From positions 1-42,002 of the forward strand of contig JANBPT010000354.1 in assembly GCA_027575765.1 (NCBI GenBank): DNA of 42,002 nt, in the 5' to 3' direction. Shown in pieces: positions 33,009-42,002 of this stretch (the first letter of the stretch is position 1; each line of letters starts with the position of its first letter). This DNA comes from Tieghemiomyces parasiticus (taxonomy: Eukaryota > Kickxellomycota > Dimargaritomycetes > Dimargaritales > Dimargaritaceae). A program made the translations under genes and the position numbers. Below the pieces are notes generated by a model. That model saw nothing but the letters and a program-made list of their open reading frames with translations. It was not told where the DNA came from and did no database searches.

Positions 33009-35694
33009 CTAGTCGGCCTCCAACAGCTTCTTCAACACGGATTCTTTAAACCCAATGAAGGCCAGCTCGGCCAGCCCACCAAGGGGGCCTTCGGTGTGGA
33101 CAAACTCACGAATCTGTTCGGCGCGCTTCTTGCCAATACCTTTGAGGGCCATGATCATGCGGAGATCACCGCCGTTCAGGATCGTCAGGACTTCTGACTC
33201 GGTCCGCCGGGCCTTGGCAGGTAAGGTGGCATATGCTGCTGGCACAGCAGCACCGGTGGTGGTCGTGGTAGTAGCGGTCATGGAAAGACTGCCCCGGTTG
33301 CAAGTAAGGTTGGCGAGGTTGACCTGGTGGGGCGAGGTGCTACTTGGGGACCCGTCGTCAATACTCATGGGGCTGAGGTCGGGCGGTATTATGGGCGGGC
33401 CCGATCGGCGCGGGGCCGGTCGCGAGGCACGCTGAGCGGCCGTAGTGGCAACGGTAAATGGCCCACTGTCGTCGTCGTCGCCACTGTCATTGACATCGGG
33501 CTCCTCCGCGGCAGCCAGGAGTCGTTGCAATAACGGCGCGTTCTGTCTAGCCCTCTTCGCGGTCACCTTAACAGGGGCCATGTTGGTGGCGGTAGTAGTA
33601 GTAGCAGTAGTATTAGCTGCCCGCGGATTATTTTCCTGGGCGTCGGGGGGTGCGCACGTGAACTTGAACATCACAGCAGTCGGCATGGTCGATTGATTGC
33701 CACCGCCACTGCCGCCCTTGCTGCCGGCGCCAGCGCCGTGCTTTCGTTTCAACTTTTGGATATACTTGAGTAGGGTGTCACGGTCCGGAACAAACTCGGC
33801 CGCGCGCTCGAAATGGATGAGGGCCTCTTCGATATGCCCCTGCTTCTCGAGCAGTTTACCTCGTTTAACGTAGGCCTGGGCATTCTTATGCTTGGTGGTC
33901 GGGCTGAGCAGGTCGAGGATACCCTCCGCGTTGGGCTGGGCGGCCAATCGCATTTCCAAACGGACGAGACGCTCTTGCACGCTCGGATCGATGGCGGCCG
34001 GAACTGGTACCGTCGTGTTGGCAGGGGGCCGGATGGCGCCGGCCAGTGGGGCATTATGGTTGGCCTGGAGTTGGAGCGTCTGTCCCTTTAGTTCACGGGC
34101 CTTCTTCTCCATGATGCGTTCCACTTTGGATTCCAGCACGGCCTCAAAATCTTCCAGCTTCCGGCCCATTAGGTAGGGTCCCGTCGGACCCCCGCGCCCA
34201 GGTGGGGGCTGCGACCGCTGACTGTCGGACAGTCGTGAACCGGAAAGGCGCGGGTGGACCTTAGCGACACCGGGACGCGCCCGATGCTCCGCAGTCGCGT
34301 GGGGTGGTGCCACTTTGACCCGTTTCCGGGCGGGATCCGGTCCCGCCGCCACGTCCGCCCCACTACCCCGTCGGGCCTTACCCAGCCCCACGGCCCCGTA
34401 CTGCGGTTCCATAGGAGTCGCCGCTACGGCGTGGACCCGGGCATTATTCACAATGGTCTTGGACTTGGTTGCAAAGTTCAGCGTGTTGTACGTCTCGAGG
34501 TAGAACTTTTGGCCGGGGGCCACGTTGACAATCATCATGCCCAAGCTGCGCCCGCCCAGGGACTGCTGCAGGATGCGAGTCATTTTGGAGTCGCGGTACG
34601 GGATGCGCTGCGCCCCAGTGTTGAGGGCCTCGACCACCTGTCCCAGGACGAACAGAGATTTATTGATGGCCCCACTCTCGGCCATGCGGTCCTTGCCATT
34701 CTCGGTGCGCCGATTGTCCTCAGATCCAGCCAGGTCGATGAGGTGTACCCGGCCCCGCAGGTCGGCGTTCCGGACGGCGTCGTGCCAGGTGATCTGGACC
34801 GTGAGTACCGCGTGCGACCGGCTGGAGGCTACGTTGAGCTTGGTGCTGGCCGTCGACCGGTTGCGACAGGCCGCCTGGAAAGCCCGTTGGAACTCGCTGT
34901 AGGAAGCGATGCTTTGCTCGGTAAGATTGGGGATGAAGATGTTGTGGTGGGCGTCTTCGCGGATGGGTAGGCCGGAGGACTGCACAGGACATCACGGAGG
35001 GCAGCGTTGGCGGTTACGAAGGGAGGGAGGAAGAGTTTGGCAGGGTGCGAAGCTTAGTAAGAGGAGATCGGCCAAAGACCTTACTTGACATCATTGGTCA
35101 GCAGCGCTGGTTCCCGACGAGGCGCCTCGTCTGAAGGACAACCCGCATTGACCATAGTTTTTAGTGACTTACGCTATGATGGTCGCGGGGCACCAGGAGG
35201 TCGAAGACGCTTTCCTTATAAATCTCGAAATATGTGAAGGCCACGCTGTATTTGAGCTTGTTGCGCATACGCTTATTCGTAAACAAGTACTCCACCGTTC
35301 GTGGAATAAGGCCGGGGTTTTGGGCGTCCCCCTGGACGGTATGGGTCTTACCGGCGCCGGTAACGCCGTAGCAAAACATGGTGGCATCGAGTCCTTTGAA
35401 AATGTTGTCAACCAGGGGCCGCACGTCGCGCTGGAACAGGTCGCTCTGGCTAGCCTGGGCGTCATAGCAGGCGTCAAATTCGTAGCGGAAGGCCTCAGCC
35501 GGGTTACGCTGGTTGACGATACGCACCGTGCGGTCCTCCAGGGTGATGCAGTCGTCGGTGGTTTCGTGCTTGAGAAAAGGCCGCACCCGACAAAGGATGC
35601 GGATCCTAGTTGACCCCGTGGTCGAGGTGCTATCCTCGTCCACTGACCCTGTTGAGGTCCGCGGCCGCTTTTTAGGGTTCGGTTCCGACGGCAT
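33009..35694 (-). CDS. Kinesin-10 (KIF22/Kid-like chromokinesin)
   Basis: Microtubule motor expected to bind chromosomes and push arms toward the metaphase plate. Exon 1 35694-35173 (174 codons), exon 2 34979-33009; intron 35172-34980 is GTAAGT...GCAG, phase 0; 830 residues. The frame is open to 35760 but the first ATG is 35694. The motor starts near residue 30 (RIRILCRVRPF): P-loop GVTGAGKT at 110-117, switch I NVASSRSH at 223-230, switch II DLAGSE at 256-261. A basic linker, then one TPR-like unit (AYVKRGKLLEKQGHIEEALIHFERA), a Thr/Ala-rich stretch, and a C-terminal helix-hairpin-helix (LRMIMALKGIGKKRAEQIREF) that in Kid binds DNA. The motor-first order plus this hairpin separates it from other kinesin classes. 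P-loop residue 2 is Val where many have Gln. Confidence 0.93.
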
Positions 35695-36373
35695 GGCGGC
35701 TAGGCTCGCGGAAGCGAAGTGCGAGGTGCCTAGGACGGTGGCGATTAAGCGAGCGGGCAATTAAAGGACACCGTGTAGCGCTGGGCGTGAAAAGCGAGAG
35801 CGGGATAAGCTAGTTATAAAAGGGCAGAGGTGGAGGGGGCAACTGAATAGGCTGATACGTCAGGTATACGTTATGGTAATGTAGGGCTTCTCGCGGGGAT
35901 GAATTGAATGTCGAATGGTAGAGGGGGGGTAAAGTTATGCCGCAATAGCCCCACACCGAAAAGGTAAACAAACTGTGTACTCAAGTGGAAGCAGCCAACC
36001 AGCGTTGGCGGGAAGTGAATTGTAGGGAGCGCCAGGGTCAACGTGTGCCAGGGGAGCGGGTCAGGGTAATAGCCGGGGATAAAGTAGAGGCGCCGAAGGG
36101 TGCGGAGAGCCAATATTGCCACTGCTGGGCAGGCTCGGGGCGGCAGCGAGAGGTTGGCCATTCCTGCATACCTAGGCGGTTTAACGCTAGACCAGCGACG
36201 GACCCGTACTTTCTTACGCGTTCAGTCAATTCCGCTATTCTATTCTACGCGGCCATCGCACTAGCTCAAAATTGCTCACTCTGCAACACCACAACCCACT
36301 GCACCGATACCCTGGCCTGTCTCCCACCCCCCCAGCCCATTTCCCAACCGAAGCAACCCATTCCTACGCATTC
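35695..36373. other. Divergent promoter region, kinesin / TRAX
   Basis: About 680 bases between divergent starts. A run of Gs is near 35923-35929. No gene recognised. Confidence 0.5.
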
Positions 36374-37486
36374 ATGGAGTCTGCCCTCTTCACCAACATC
36401 CGCGACACCCTTGACGCTCACTATGACCGGCGGGAGCGTCTTAACAAGCTATCGCGGGACATTACGCAGTTAGGGAAGAAGCTCATTTTCCACCTTCTGC
36501 GCATCACACCCAGCTCCCGGGATCGGATCCTGGCCGAAGCCGAAAAGAAACACGAGGAGATCCGCCGGCTCATTGGTCAACTGGGGCCGGACCTTCAAGG
36601 CTCCGACCGGTACCGGTATGCTGGTACGGTCACGGGGGGCCTACAGGAATATATCGAGGCCCTAGCCTTGTGGCGGTTCCTGGAGGCCGGCCGGTTAGTG
36701 ACCGTGGCGGAAGTGGAGGCCCGGATCAACGGGCTGGAACCACCTACCTCGTCGACAGAAATCGGGGCGGAAAAAGACGCCGAGGACGGGGTCGGTGCGA
36801 GTGTAGCCCCTCCATCACAACCGCTCGCCGTGCTTCCCGAGGACTATGTGCTTGGGATCGCCGACGTCGCCGGAGAACTCATGCGTTACGCAATCAACTC
36901 ACTGGCAAAGGGCCAGCGCGACGAGGCCATCCGGGTGTGCGACTTTTTCCGCCAGTTTTACAACGGTACGTGTGGATATGGGGAGGGATGTTCTGCTCAA
37001 CTTTTCCCCAAAGATTCTATCCGGCCCGAGCTATCATGCCAGCGAAGGATTGCTCAGCTGAATAACCAGACCCGTCCCTGACATGTCGTAGACCGTGCTG
37101 CTAACCCGCCGCCCCGCCCCTGCTTTCCCCTACGGCTTTTAACCACGCGTAGAATTCAGTTTAATCGACGTTAAACTGCACAAGCAGATGTCCAAGAAGG
37201 TTGAAGTGATGAAGGAGAGCCTCGCCAAGGTGGAGAACGGTAAGTGCCACCACCGCCGTAGGTTCCCCCTCCCGTATGTGGCCAGTGTCGCCCCGCTGCA
37301 CCAATCGGTGCTTAACCAAGTGGGGGTGGACTACACCTGCTAATTCGGATCACCTTCCTATTCCCAATACCCTTCCGTCCTTCACCCACAGCCTGCTACC
37401 AAGTGCAGCTGCAAATCAGCGAGTTCCCTAACAGCACTCGCGCCCCCACTTTCGACTTTGACGCGCCCGTGGCGGCGGGCGAGTAA
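36374..37486 (+). CDS. TSNAX: Translin-associated factor X (TRAX)
   Basis: Catalytic subunit of the translin-TRAX endoribonuclease (C3PO), which processes small RNAs and tRNA fragments in fungi such as Neurospora. Three exons: 36374-36965, 37153-37239, 37392-37486; 257 residues. Both introns are phase 1; donors are GTACGT and GTAAGT. I chose ATG 36374 because what follows (NIRDTLDAHYDRRERLNKLSRDIT) is the TRAX start; the upstream open frame is leader. Further signatures: GLQEYIEALALWRFLEAG, DYVLGIADVAGELMRYAINSLAKG and IRVCDFFRQFY. TRAX rather than translin is favoured by the DRRERLNKLSRDIT and ADVAGELMRYAIN forms; the acidic catalytic positions were not individually checked. No translin gene is in the window. 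Confidence 0.9.
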
Positions 37487-37935
37487 ATGAACAATTACGA
37501 ATCATTGCGGGGCACCATGACTGGGGAAACGTCAGATAAGCTACACAGTCTTCCAATTTGCTGAGGTGGGTTGGCCGCAAAATGCCTATTACTTTAATTG
37601 TTCAAGGTGGTTGGGAGTAAAGGACAGATGGAGGGTTCTAGTGTGTCGTATCCATCTGACGAAGGTGTGGTGGTGTTGGAAAGAACAAGGTAGAGTGGCG
37701 GAATGGAGGCTCATTTAACTAGACATACCGAGGCTGCCGATCGGGCCAGGTAGTGGAACGAGTTAAAGGGCAAATTAAGAATAAATGGGAACGAGTATGT
37801 CCGAGGACGGACTCGGCACATCATGAGCCTGCCATTGGGAGGTAAAGGAAGCCGAAATCCATACCAGGATAGATTTACGGTGGACTACGCAGGCTCTCCC
37901 CCCCCCCCCTTCCTTCCTTCCCTATGTTTTCGCGC
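37487..37935. other. Convergent intergenic region, TRAX / UAP1
   Basis: About 450 bases between converging stops. A C12 run at 37898-37909 followed by TTCC repeats lies just past the UAP1 stop. No gene seen. Confidence 0.55.
37898..37909. repeat. C12 homopolymer
   Basis: Twelve Cs, followed by three to four TTCC units, about 26 bases from the UAP1 stop codon on the 3' UTR side. Confidence 0.85.
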
Positions 37936-39423
37936 TTACAGAGGCTTAGTGATCAGTTGCGGGGTGGTCAGCGTCCGGCCCTGCAGGAACTCAAGTCCCT
38001 CACCAGCGTAGGTCACGATTGGCGACAGTTCAAACGAGATCTCGCCCTGCGGGGCTGGGTCCTCGGGACCCTTGACGACGGTAGCGCCGACGGCCTGGGC
38101 GAAACGCAGGTGCTGCTCGGCTAGATCGCGGCGGCTGGTCTCGGGGTCGTCACTACCAGTGCCGGGGGCGTTCTTGAGTGGCGAAAACTCCTCACGACGC
38201 TCCACCTCAAAGACGGCCAGGTTGTCGGTGTAGGGGAACACGTCAAACACAAACTGCTCGAGCTTGATCCCGTTGGGCTTGGCCGGGGCGACCTGCTGGC
38301 CGGTGGTCGGGTCGACGTGCTTGATCTTCTTCTTGGCCACGTGGTGCTCGAGGCCGTCGGTGATGGTGGGCACCCGGTCGAGGAAGTCGAGGGTGTAGAA
38401 GTGGTTGGCGATGTTGCCGGCGTTGTAGGCCAGACGGCCATTGTCGGCACGGGTGAGCTGAGCCATTTCGGACGAGATCTCGCTGTACTCCACCACGGCG
38501 AACCGGCCGTTCTTGTGGCAAATCACGCCTACGGCCTCGTCCCAGCTGCTCTTGGGCACAACCTTGGCACCGCACTCGGCACCCTTAGCTACGCAGTACG
38601 CAATGAACACCGGGTCGGCCACGCGCACCAGGCAGTTATCCACGCAGTACGAGTGCACGTACCGCACCCCACGGCGCCGGAGGTCGCTGATCACGTGGTG
38701 GCGGTGGAGGGCGGCGTAGATCCCGCCGTTACCATCGGGCGCCTCGGAGACCTTGCCCTTGCTCTCCAGGAGGATCTTGCCGTCGAACGACAGGCACGGG
38801 AGGGTGCCCTGGTTGAAGAAGATCACGTTGCGGGAGTCCAGGCCGAAGTACTGGTGGGCCTCAAAGTGGGCCTCGGTGTTGGCGCGGGTCGGGCCGGATG
38901 TCATGATGGCCCAGGGGATCACCGCGGTGGCCGCGTGCTGCGGGAACGTCTGGGCGGCCAGGTTCTGCAGGCGCACAATCCGCTCGGCCTGCAGACGGAA
39001 CAGGGAGCTGTGGGACAGCAGGTTGATGTCGTAACAGCCCTTGGGCTGGCTGGACCCCAGGCGGGTTCCCTGACCGCCGGCCATGAGGATAACGGCCACC
39101 TGGCCTTGGGCGATGAGCTCCAGACCCTGCTGGAACCAGGCCTGCTGCTGCTCGGCTGAGGCTGTCAGAGTGGACCCCACGCTGCCCTCCGGCAGTGGCT
39201 CGATGCGGTGGGCGGTCTCCTGCGAGACGGAAAGGCTGTCTAGGGCCTGCTTGGCGATCTTGTTGATGTAGTCCACATCGAGGGCCTGCGCCTGTTCGAG
39301 AAGGCCGGCCTGCTCGGCCGAGTTAAGCTCGTCCCAGTAGGCGAATACCTGTTCCTGGCCGGCGGCGGCAAACTTCTCGCGCACGGCCTGCGCCTGGGGG
39401 ATTTGGCTCTGAGTGGTCATCAT
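37936..39423 (-). CDS. UAP1: UDP-N-acetylglucosamine pyrophosphorylase
   Basis: Joins UTP and GlcNAc-1-phosphate to make UDP-GlcNAc, the donor for chitin, N-glycans and GPI anchors; cytosolic. 495 residues in one exon; yeast Qri1 is 477. The first ATG is 39423, with a second right after it at 39420. The uridine-binding signature LMAGGQGTRLGSSQPKG is at 113-129. Also seen: IPWAIMTSGPTRANTEAHF, FFNQGTLPCLSFDGKILLE, PDGNGGIYAAL, VHSYCVDNCLVRVADP, VVEYSEIS and the late GIKLEQFVFDVFP. All conserved blocks are in order and unbroken. Upstream is a 1.5-kb gap, giving room for its promoter. This is the chitin-precursor step, fitting a fungus, though animals share the enzyme. Confidence 0.97.
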   Translation of the reverse strand: MMTTQSQIPQAQAVREKFAAAGQEQVFAYWDELNSAEQAGLLEQAQALDVDYINKIAKQALDSLSVSQETAHRIEPLPEGSVGSTLTASAEQQQAWFQQGLELIAQGQVAVILMAGGQGTRLGSSQPKGCYDINLLSHSSLFRLQAERIVRLQNLAAQTFPQHAATAVIPWAIMTSGPTRANTEAHFEAHQYFGLDSRNVIFFNQGTLPCLSFDGKILLESKGKVSEAPDGNGGIYAALHRHHVISDLRRRGVRYVHSYCVDNCLVRVADPVFIAYCVAKGAECGAKVVPKSSWDEAVGVICHKNGRFAVVEYSEISSEMAQLTRADNGRLAYNAGNIANHFYTLDFLDRVPTITDGLEHHVAKKKIKHVDPTTGQQVAPAKPNGIKLEQFVFDVFPYTDNLAVFEVERREEFSPLKNAPGTGSDDPETSRRDLAEQHLRFAQAVGATVVKGPEDPAPQGEISFELSPIVTYAGEGLEFLQGRTLTTPQLITKPL

Positions 39424-40969
39424 CTTGGGCAAACAAGGCTATTAAGATACTAGGTGTGCGTCGGTAGGAGGCGGGAGTCGAGGGTAAGAAAAATCGCCGA
39501 AGGGGTACGGAAAACGTCGAGAGTGGAGCAGAGAGTAAGGCGGAAGAAGACGAAGGAGAGGCGTAGAAAATACCGGATGGCCAAGCGGGGGTAGGGTGAG
39601 ATGCGTAACGCTTTGGGCAAGGTGAGGGAGAGCGGGAGGATGGTAAGCCGGCTCTTAAAGAGTGGCCGAGGCGGGTAAAGCGGAGTAGCCAGTGAGGACG
39701 GGTGGGGAAGGGCGCAGATCGTTTCGAACACGGTGGCCGATAAGCAAGCGGCGTGCGAGCACCTGGTTGGCCACGGTCCAGGCAAGGGGGTAGACCGTAC
39801 GACCCCGAGGCTGGTACAATGGGCCCGGAAAGCGTGGGGGGTGATTAAGAGAGGCTAATTGTTACGGGGAGCGGGGGGCAGGTATTGTTCCGATTAAGCG
39901 CGGCTGGACTCGGCTGTTTTTGAGGGCTGACGCTGCCACGGATCAACGGGGCCCAGTGGAGGGGGCTGAAATTGACGTCTAGCGTAAATTACCCAGTGGC
40001 TGAATGACGAACTTCGAAAGGCCGTGTCGAAAGAGTGCAGAGGTGGTGCTAACGGCGGAGGGCAGCCAGTCGAGGAGTCTGGTGGTAGGGGCTAAGCTGA
40101 GATGTGCGGCTCCCCACGCGGTTATTGAAAAAATGGGGCGTATCAAGTGCCCTTCTGGAGGGGGGGCACAGGACCATTCTAAACTGGCCGAGCGCGATGC
40201 TCCTTATTGATGTAACTTTCGGGTCACGGTGACCATCCTGGCACTGCAGGGTGGAGACCTACTACCCCCCCTCTTCCCTTCAACTAACCTACACTTGTTG
40301 GTTAGTTAACGTGGAGAACAAATGGGCAGTACCCGGCGTTGATTACCCTGCGGCTCAGTGCGTTCCTGACGGCCTGGTACGCCTTCCTACCGGTCCAACG
40401 CGGCTTCGGTGTGCGGCAGGGGCGGGGAGGGGGACAAGAGACACAGCTGCTTTACTCGCGGGTAACAATGACGTTCGGGACTTCACGGTCGATCCCGCTC
40501 CTTGATAAAAAAAAAGTTCTACCAGACGGGCAGCTCACTGCCCAGCTGCCGTCCATTATCCAGTCTGGCCATTTTGAATCTGAGAGCTACTGTCAAAATA
40601 GACTTAGTCATCGACTATTCCTCCGCTTCCACCCTTGCAGGCCTGTCCAATGAGCCTCTCTCTGGCCCTAGCCAATGCATCATTCCCTTTCTTTAAGTGA
40701 TCTATTTTTAGATAATGTGACAGTCAGGAGGGGGTGGCCGATTGTCCGTCAAGCATTGGTCTGGGTATTGTACCTCGGAGGTATAATTGAAGTCGGCGCA
40801 TCTTTGTTGAGACACACGCCCGAGGATTACAGTCGTCGAATATATATATTTAATATAATCAGCCAGGGGTATCGGGCAATCAGACCCAAGTTCCTGATCA
40901 GACAACATCTGGGGGGGAGAGGTGAAACCGTCAAGTAAAAAGAGTATTACAGGGTAAGGATCGGGCGAC
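39424..40969. other. Intergenic, UAP1 promoter side
   Basis: About 1.5 kb between the UAP1 start and the stop of the RING gene. An 8-bp inverted repeat is at 40282-40307. The frames here are short and none is convincing. Confidence 0.5.
40282..40307. repeat. 8-bp inverted repeat with 10-base loop
   Basis: AACTAACC at 40282-40289 and its exact reverse complement at 40300-40307. Could be a protein-binding palindrome or chance; no gene end is close enough to call it a terminator. Confidence 0.5.
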
Positions 40970-42002
40970 TCAGGTCTTGAAGACGTGGACGACCCGGGTA
41001 ATGGGTTGCCGACAGATAGGGCAGGCGTTGACAGTGGCCTGAAGTCGCTTGGCGCACTCGACGCAGGTAGCCATATGGCCACACTCTAAGATCAGGCAGT
41101 TTATGACCCCGTCGTAGCACACTCGGCAGTTGTTCTCCTCCTCATCGGGGCTCTTCGTGTAGGCGGCTGTAAGGGAACGTTCAAATTTAAAAGCATCGGT
41201 AGGCGGAATTAGAGGTAGAGGGCAACGGGGTTAGTTGACCGATCATGGTACAAGACCTAAGTCTGTGGCTGGTCATACGCCAAGGGGGAGGGGCATCGAG
41301 TTTGGCTTGCCATCCGTACTTACCCAGTTCCGCCCGGGTGTTGTTGAGCAGGACCTCTAGCTTGTCGATCAGATCCTGCTTCTCGACGGCATGTTGGTAA
41401 TCTACAAGGTTCGCCGCCAGGATGGCCTTTAACTGGCGGGCGGTGAAACTGCGGATATCGGTCTGATTGGCGATGATGGTGGGAATAGAGGGTGGTGGCG
41501 GTTCGACCGGCCGAGCCGGGACTGACGGTGCGGGTGATGGCGGTGGGGGTGGGCCTGATGGCACGGTCGTTGACGACCGATCACGCCGTGGTTCCGACGT
41601 CGCCGCCGCCCTTGGCACACCATTGGAAGTCCTCCCCGTTGGAGCGGGCTCCGGGTCGATGCCGTACATTTGCGACACCAAATAGTCAATGTCACGCAGT
41701 TCCGCTTCGGTCAGCGGACGCCACAACCAGTAGGCGTCGTTCGCCACGGCTTCGGCCGGGCGCGGGCTCGGGTCAGGGAGACTAGTGCGGAAGGCGCATT
41801 CGTACCGGTCTGCTAGCGGTTGGGCGTTATAAATCAGCCGTACCAGATCCGGTTTCTCCAGGACTCCGATGGTCGGCAAATGGTATATCCGGGCGTAGGA
41901 ATGTAGGGTACCAAGGGATAAATCCCCGAGCGCGGCGGGGTCCATCCGGGCGACGCCCAACATTCGGTGGCAGAGCCGGCATACCCGGACAGGTTCGTGG
42001 AA
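40970..42002 (-). CDS. CARP/RNF34-type RING E3 ubiquitin ligase (5' end missing)
   Basis: Probable ubiquitin ligase acting at endosomal or plasma membranes, by analogy with animal RNF34/RFFL. Exons 42002-41324 and 41166-40970 joined in phase across a GTAAGT...TTACAG intron; 291 residues visible, the N-terminus outside the window. It opens with VCRLCHR, which looks like the last Cys pair of a FYVE-like finger. A SAP-like helical block follows (LSLGTLHSYARIYHLPTIGV, EKPDLVRLIYN), then a Pro/Ser-rich linker, a second SAP-like block (SFTARQLKAILAANLVDY, EKQDLIDKLEVLL) and a C-terminal C3HC4 RING: NCRVCYDGVINCLILECGHM, then C..C and CPICRQPITRVVHVFKT ending the protein. Finger, SAP-like pair and terminal RING are the CARP order. 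Substrate unknown. Confidence 0.87.

Noticed and set aside
35695..35760. 22-codon upstream extension of the kinesin
   Set aside because: Would need a TTG start; the first ATG is 35694 and the motor domain follows it.
38317..39159. 280-codon plus-strand open frame
   Set aside because: Antisense shadow of UAP1, with Gly/Val/His-rich composition typical of such shadows.

Overview
The window is eukaryotic nuclear DNA, GC-rich, with many short GT-AG introns (about 70-230 nt, donors mostly GTAAGT, frequent CTAAC/CTAAT-like branch sites). Gene content fits a fungus: chorismate synthase, which animals lack, sits with UDP-GlcNAc pyrophosphorylase, a SERCA pump, TRAX, a kinesin-10, Lunapark and a CARP-type RING protein. 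Several of these are absent from budding yeast, so an early-diverging (zygomycete- or chytrid-grade) fungus is my inference; the species cannot be named from sequence alone.

Layout, left to right. 1-739 (-): 5' part of cytosolic aspartyl-tRNA synthetase, with a candidate spliced leader that adds an in-frame N-terminus. 1241-2527 (-): PPR protein with a mitochondrial-type N-terminus. 3073-4501 (-): chorismate synthase, two exons. 5101-10299 (-): a 12-exon ZGRF1-type SF1 helicase fused to two DUF2439 (Mte1-like) domains. 11012-12975 and 13914-15982 (-): a head-to-tail pair of NagD-type HAD phosphatases whose exons match in length almost one for one. 16.0-18.4 kb: no supported gene. 18395-21424 (-): SERCA Ca2+-ATPase in one exon. 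21.4-23.2 kb: a candidate small spliced gene only. 23240-25258 (-): Vps5/SNX1-type sorting nexin. 26277-28340 (+): TFIIF alpha. 29528-31228 (+): Lunapark. 33009-35694 (-): kinesin-10 (KIF22/Kid-like). 36374-37486 (+): TRAX. 37936-39423 (-): UDP-GlcNAc pyrophosphorylase. 40970-42002 (-): CARP-type RING E3 ligase, 5' end outside the window.

Most genes are unrelated housekeeping genes. Possible functional links are loose: the ZGRF1-like helicase and kinesin-10 both act on chromosomes; SERCA and Lunapark both act at the ER; sorting nexin and the CARP-like protein are endosomal by family. Two divergent pairs (sorting nexin/TFIIF alpha and kinesin/TRAX) could share promoter regions. Genes in the first 16 kb are mostly intron-rich, whereas five of the eight genes after 18 kb are intronless. 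I found no rRNA, tRNA, CRISPR, transposon or viral element. The most noteworthy points are the tandem-DUF2439 helicase with an 18-nt candidate microexon and a stop-free 111-nt intron, the tandem phosphatase pair showing one clean intron gain or loss, and the candidate alternative N-terminus of aspartyl-tRNA synthetase.
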